Both the position numbers and the translations under genes were made by a program. Positions 5,274-6,426 of a stretch of DNA of 6,426 nucleotides are shown here, in pieces. A model generated the notes under the pieces. That model worked only from the letters and a program-made list of their open reading frames with translations, searched no databases and was not told the DNA's origin. Source of the stretch: an uncultured Bacteroidales bacterium (GTDB taxonomy: Bacteria > Bacteroidota > Bacteroidia > Bacteroidales > UBA932); the NCBI GenBank assembly GCA_945982095.1, contig CAMFRR010000055.1:1-6426 (forward strand), in the 5' to 3' direction. The first letter of the stretch is position 1, and the number at the start of each line of letters is the position of its first letter.

Positions 5274-6362
5274 ATGCTGACTGTTGAAGCATTAGCCCAT
5301 GAAATCAGGGGCGGAATTACCATATTCTGTATCATCTGGAGTTTTCTGCTTTTTCCGGCTAGAAAGCAAAGCCGTATGATGCAGCTTCTTTTCATTTCCA
5401 CCCTGTGGCTCAGCCTTTCCTATCTGAAAGACACGGTCTTTATCTTTGAAGCAGTCAAAAACAATATATTTGTTGATAACCTGGCCAAGCTCTTAGACCA
5501 GACTTTCTTCCCCTTCATCTGTGCATTCTTCATCGAAGCCACAAGGCCGGGCCTCCCCAAAAACTGGCACATCGCTTTGGCTCTCGCCTTGCAGCTTTGC
5601 CTGATTGCGGCATACGTGATCAAACCAGATGCAATTATTCTTCTGTCCTCTTATTTCCTGTCTTTGACTATGGCCATAGCAACGCTATTCTTGGTAATCA
5701 TTTCATCGTCAAGATACGACAAAGTCCTGTTAGATAATTACTCGAACATAGAAAACAAGAATGTCAGCTGGGTGCGCTACTGTCTCCTGTTCTTTGTGTT
5801 CGTGATATCCTACCCTTTGCTGTTCAATCACAATGTATGGCTAGCTGAGGCAGTATACAATCTGAGCTGTATGATTGTGCTGAGCTTCCTATTCATTATG
5901 TCCAAGAAACACAAAGTCGTCAACCTGAATATAGACGTATATGATGCCCACAATAATTCTGCTTCCAGCGACTGTAATGATGAACTCATATCAAATAAAG
6001 AAGATATTCCTATGAAAGATGATTTAATCGGGAAAAAACTCTTCAAAACGATGGAAGAGGACAAGTTGTTTCTCAATCCGGAACTGTCCCTGCGTGAAGT
6101 ATCCGCCGCAATAGGGTCGAATATGAAATATTTGTCCCTTTACCTGAACAGAAATCTGGGAACATCGTTTTACGAATATGTGAACAAATTCAGGGTGGAG
6201 GAAGCCTGTGTGTTGATTCAAAGGATGGAGCGTGACGGAAGAATTAATATGGCGGAAGTGGCCCAGCTGAGCGGATTCAACTCCCTGTCTTCATTCAACA
6301 GATATTTCAAGAAAGAAAAAAATATGACCCCGAAGGAATATTATTATTGTCATAAAAACTAA
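5274..6362 (+). CDS. Membrane-tethered AraC-family transcription regulator (7 membrane segments + HTH)
   Basis: Protein of 362 residues joining about seven membrane segments (roughly 13-28, 35-50, 73-89, 98-116, 120-144, 166-185, 193-209) to a C-terminal AraC-type DNA-binding domain (about 262-358). Basic loops at PARKQSR (28-34), RPGLPKNW (91-98), SRYDK (146-150) and SKKHK (210-214) all fall on one side, giving N-terminus out and the HTH domain in the cytoplasm. The first helix-turn-helix covers about 271-291 (LSLREVSAAIGSNMKYLSLYL) and the second about 325-345 (MAEVAQLSGFNSLSSFNRYF), followed by the usual TPKEY. The loop with NYSNIENKNVSWVR (155-168) resembles a stretch I recall from other Bacteroidales 7TM-AraC proteins. 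An acidic, Asn/Ser-rich linker (216-250) joins the halves. It probably senses a membrane or envelope signal and controls transcription while bound to the membrane; targets are unknown. ATG 5274 is preferred over an in-frame TTG at 5238, which would lie before the predicted transcription start. It is monocistronic as far as the window shows. Confidence 0.88.
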   Translation: MLTVEALAHEIRGGITIFCIIWSFLLFPARKQSRMMQLLFISTLWLSLSYLKDTVFIFEAVKNNIFVDNLAKLLDQTFFPFICAFFIEATRPGLPKNWHIALALALQLCLIAAYVIKPDAIILLSSYFLSLTMAIATLFLVIISSSRYDKVLLDNYSNIENKNVSWVRYCLLFFVFVISYPLLFNHNVWLAEAVYNLSCMIVLSFLFIMSKKHKVVNLNIDVYDAHNNSASSDCNDELISNKEDIPMKDDLIGKKLFKTMEEDKLFLNPELSLREVSAAIGSNMKYLSLYLNRNLGTSFYEYVNKFRVEEACVLIQRMERDGRINMAEVAQLSGFNSLSSFNRYFKKEKNMTPKEYYYCHKN

Positions 6363-6426
6363 AGTTACTAAATTAGTACTGATGCGTTAATTTTTTAAAA
6401 TAAAGTAAGTTCATTGACATCCTGAT
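6363..6426. other. AT-rich tail after the regulator gene
   Basis: No gene is seen here. The stretch contains TACTAAATTAGTA (6366-6378), an inverted repeat with 6-base arms just after the stop, and a T-rich run (TTAATTTTTTAA, 6387-6398). Together they could end transcription of the regulator gene, but the stem is all but free of G-C pairs. No promoter of the TTTG / TAnnTTTG type is visible before the window ends. Confidence 0.3.

Noticed and set aside
6373..6426. Possible end of a - strand gene entering from the right (open frame to a TAA at 6375-6373)
   Set aside because: Only 17 open codons are visible, and they are AT-rich with no motif; chance is a sufficient explanation.

Overview
The window looks like chromosomal DNA from a Bacteroidota member, most likely of the order Bacteroidales (gut or oral type). 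Three independent signs support this. The protein families are typical: a GH2 enzyme with a DUF4982-like tail, paired lipoproteins of the FimB/Mfa2 type V pilus group, a DoxX/MauE-like protein with a thioredoxin-like tail, and an AraC regulator behind seven membrane segments. Three intergenic sites match the Bacteroides-type promoter (TTTG or TTG, about 20 bases, then TAnnTTTG). Classical ribosome binding sites are mostly absent. The species cannot be named from the sequence.

Layout: (1) 1-1191, + strand, the C-terminal part of a GH2 glycosidase, probably a beta-galactosidase, cut by the left edge. (2) 1213-3220, - strand, two overlapping lipoprotein genes that converge on the GH2 gene with a 21-base gap. 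The first in transcription order (2264-3220) resembles a FimB/Mfa2 anchor or minor subunit, and the second (1213-2277) resembles a tip-like or DUF4906-like subunit. (3) 3221-3353, a divergent promoter region with one promoter for each direction and an 11-base dyad over the -33 element of the lipoprotein promoter. (4) 3354-5059, + strand, thymidylate kinase and a DoxX-like membrane protein separated by 2 bases, surely one transcript. (5) 5060-5273, intergenic, with a hairpin after the DoxX gene and a good promoter with dyads before the last gene. (6) 5274-6362, + strand, an AraC-type regulator tethered to the membrane. (7) 6363-6426, an AT-rich tail with no gene seen.

Functionally the window is a mosaic rather than one pathway. 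Thymidylate kinase is housekeeping nucleotide metabolism (dTMP to dTDP). Its DoxX-like partner is a predicted inner-membrane protein with a periplasmic CGC motif and a periplasmic domain of thioredoxin-like appearance that lacks CXXC. The lipoprotein pair probably forms or anchors a surface appendage, but no shaft (FimA-like) subunit lies in the window. The AraC-type regulator may sense a membrane or periplasmic signal; its targets are not visible and may lie beyond the right edge. No mobile element, CRISPR array, tRNA or rRNA was seen. The points most worth a second look are the cysteine-rich anchor-like lipoprotein close to a redox-type membrane protein, the 7TM-AraC architecture with dyads around its promoter and start codon, and the unusually strong Shine-Dalgarno sequence at the overlap of the two lipoprotein genes.
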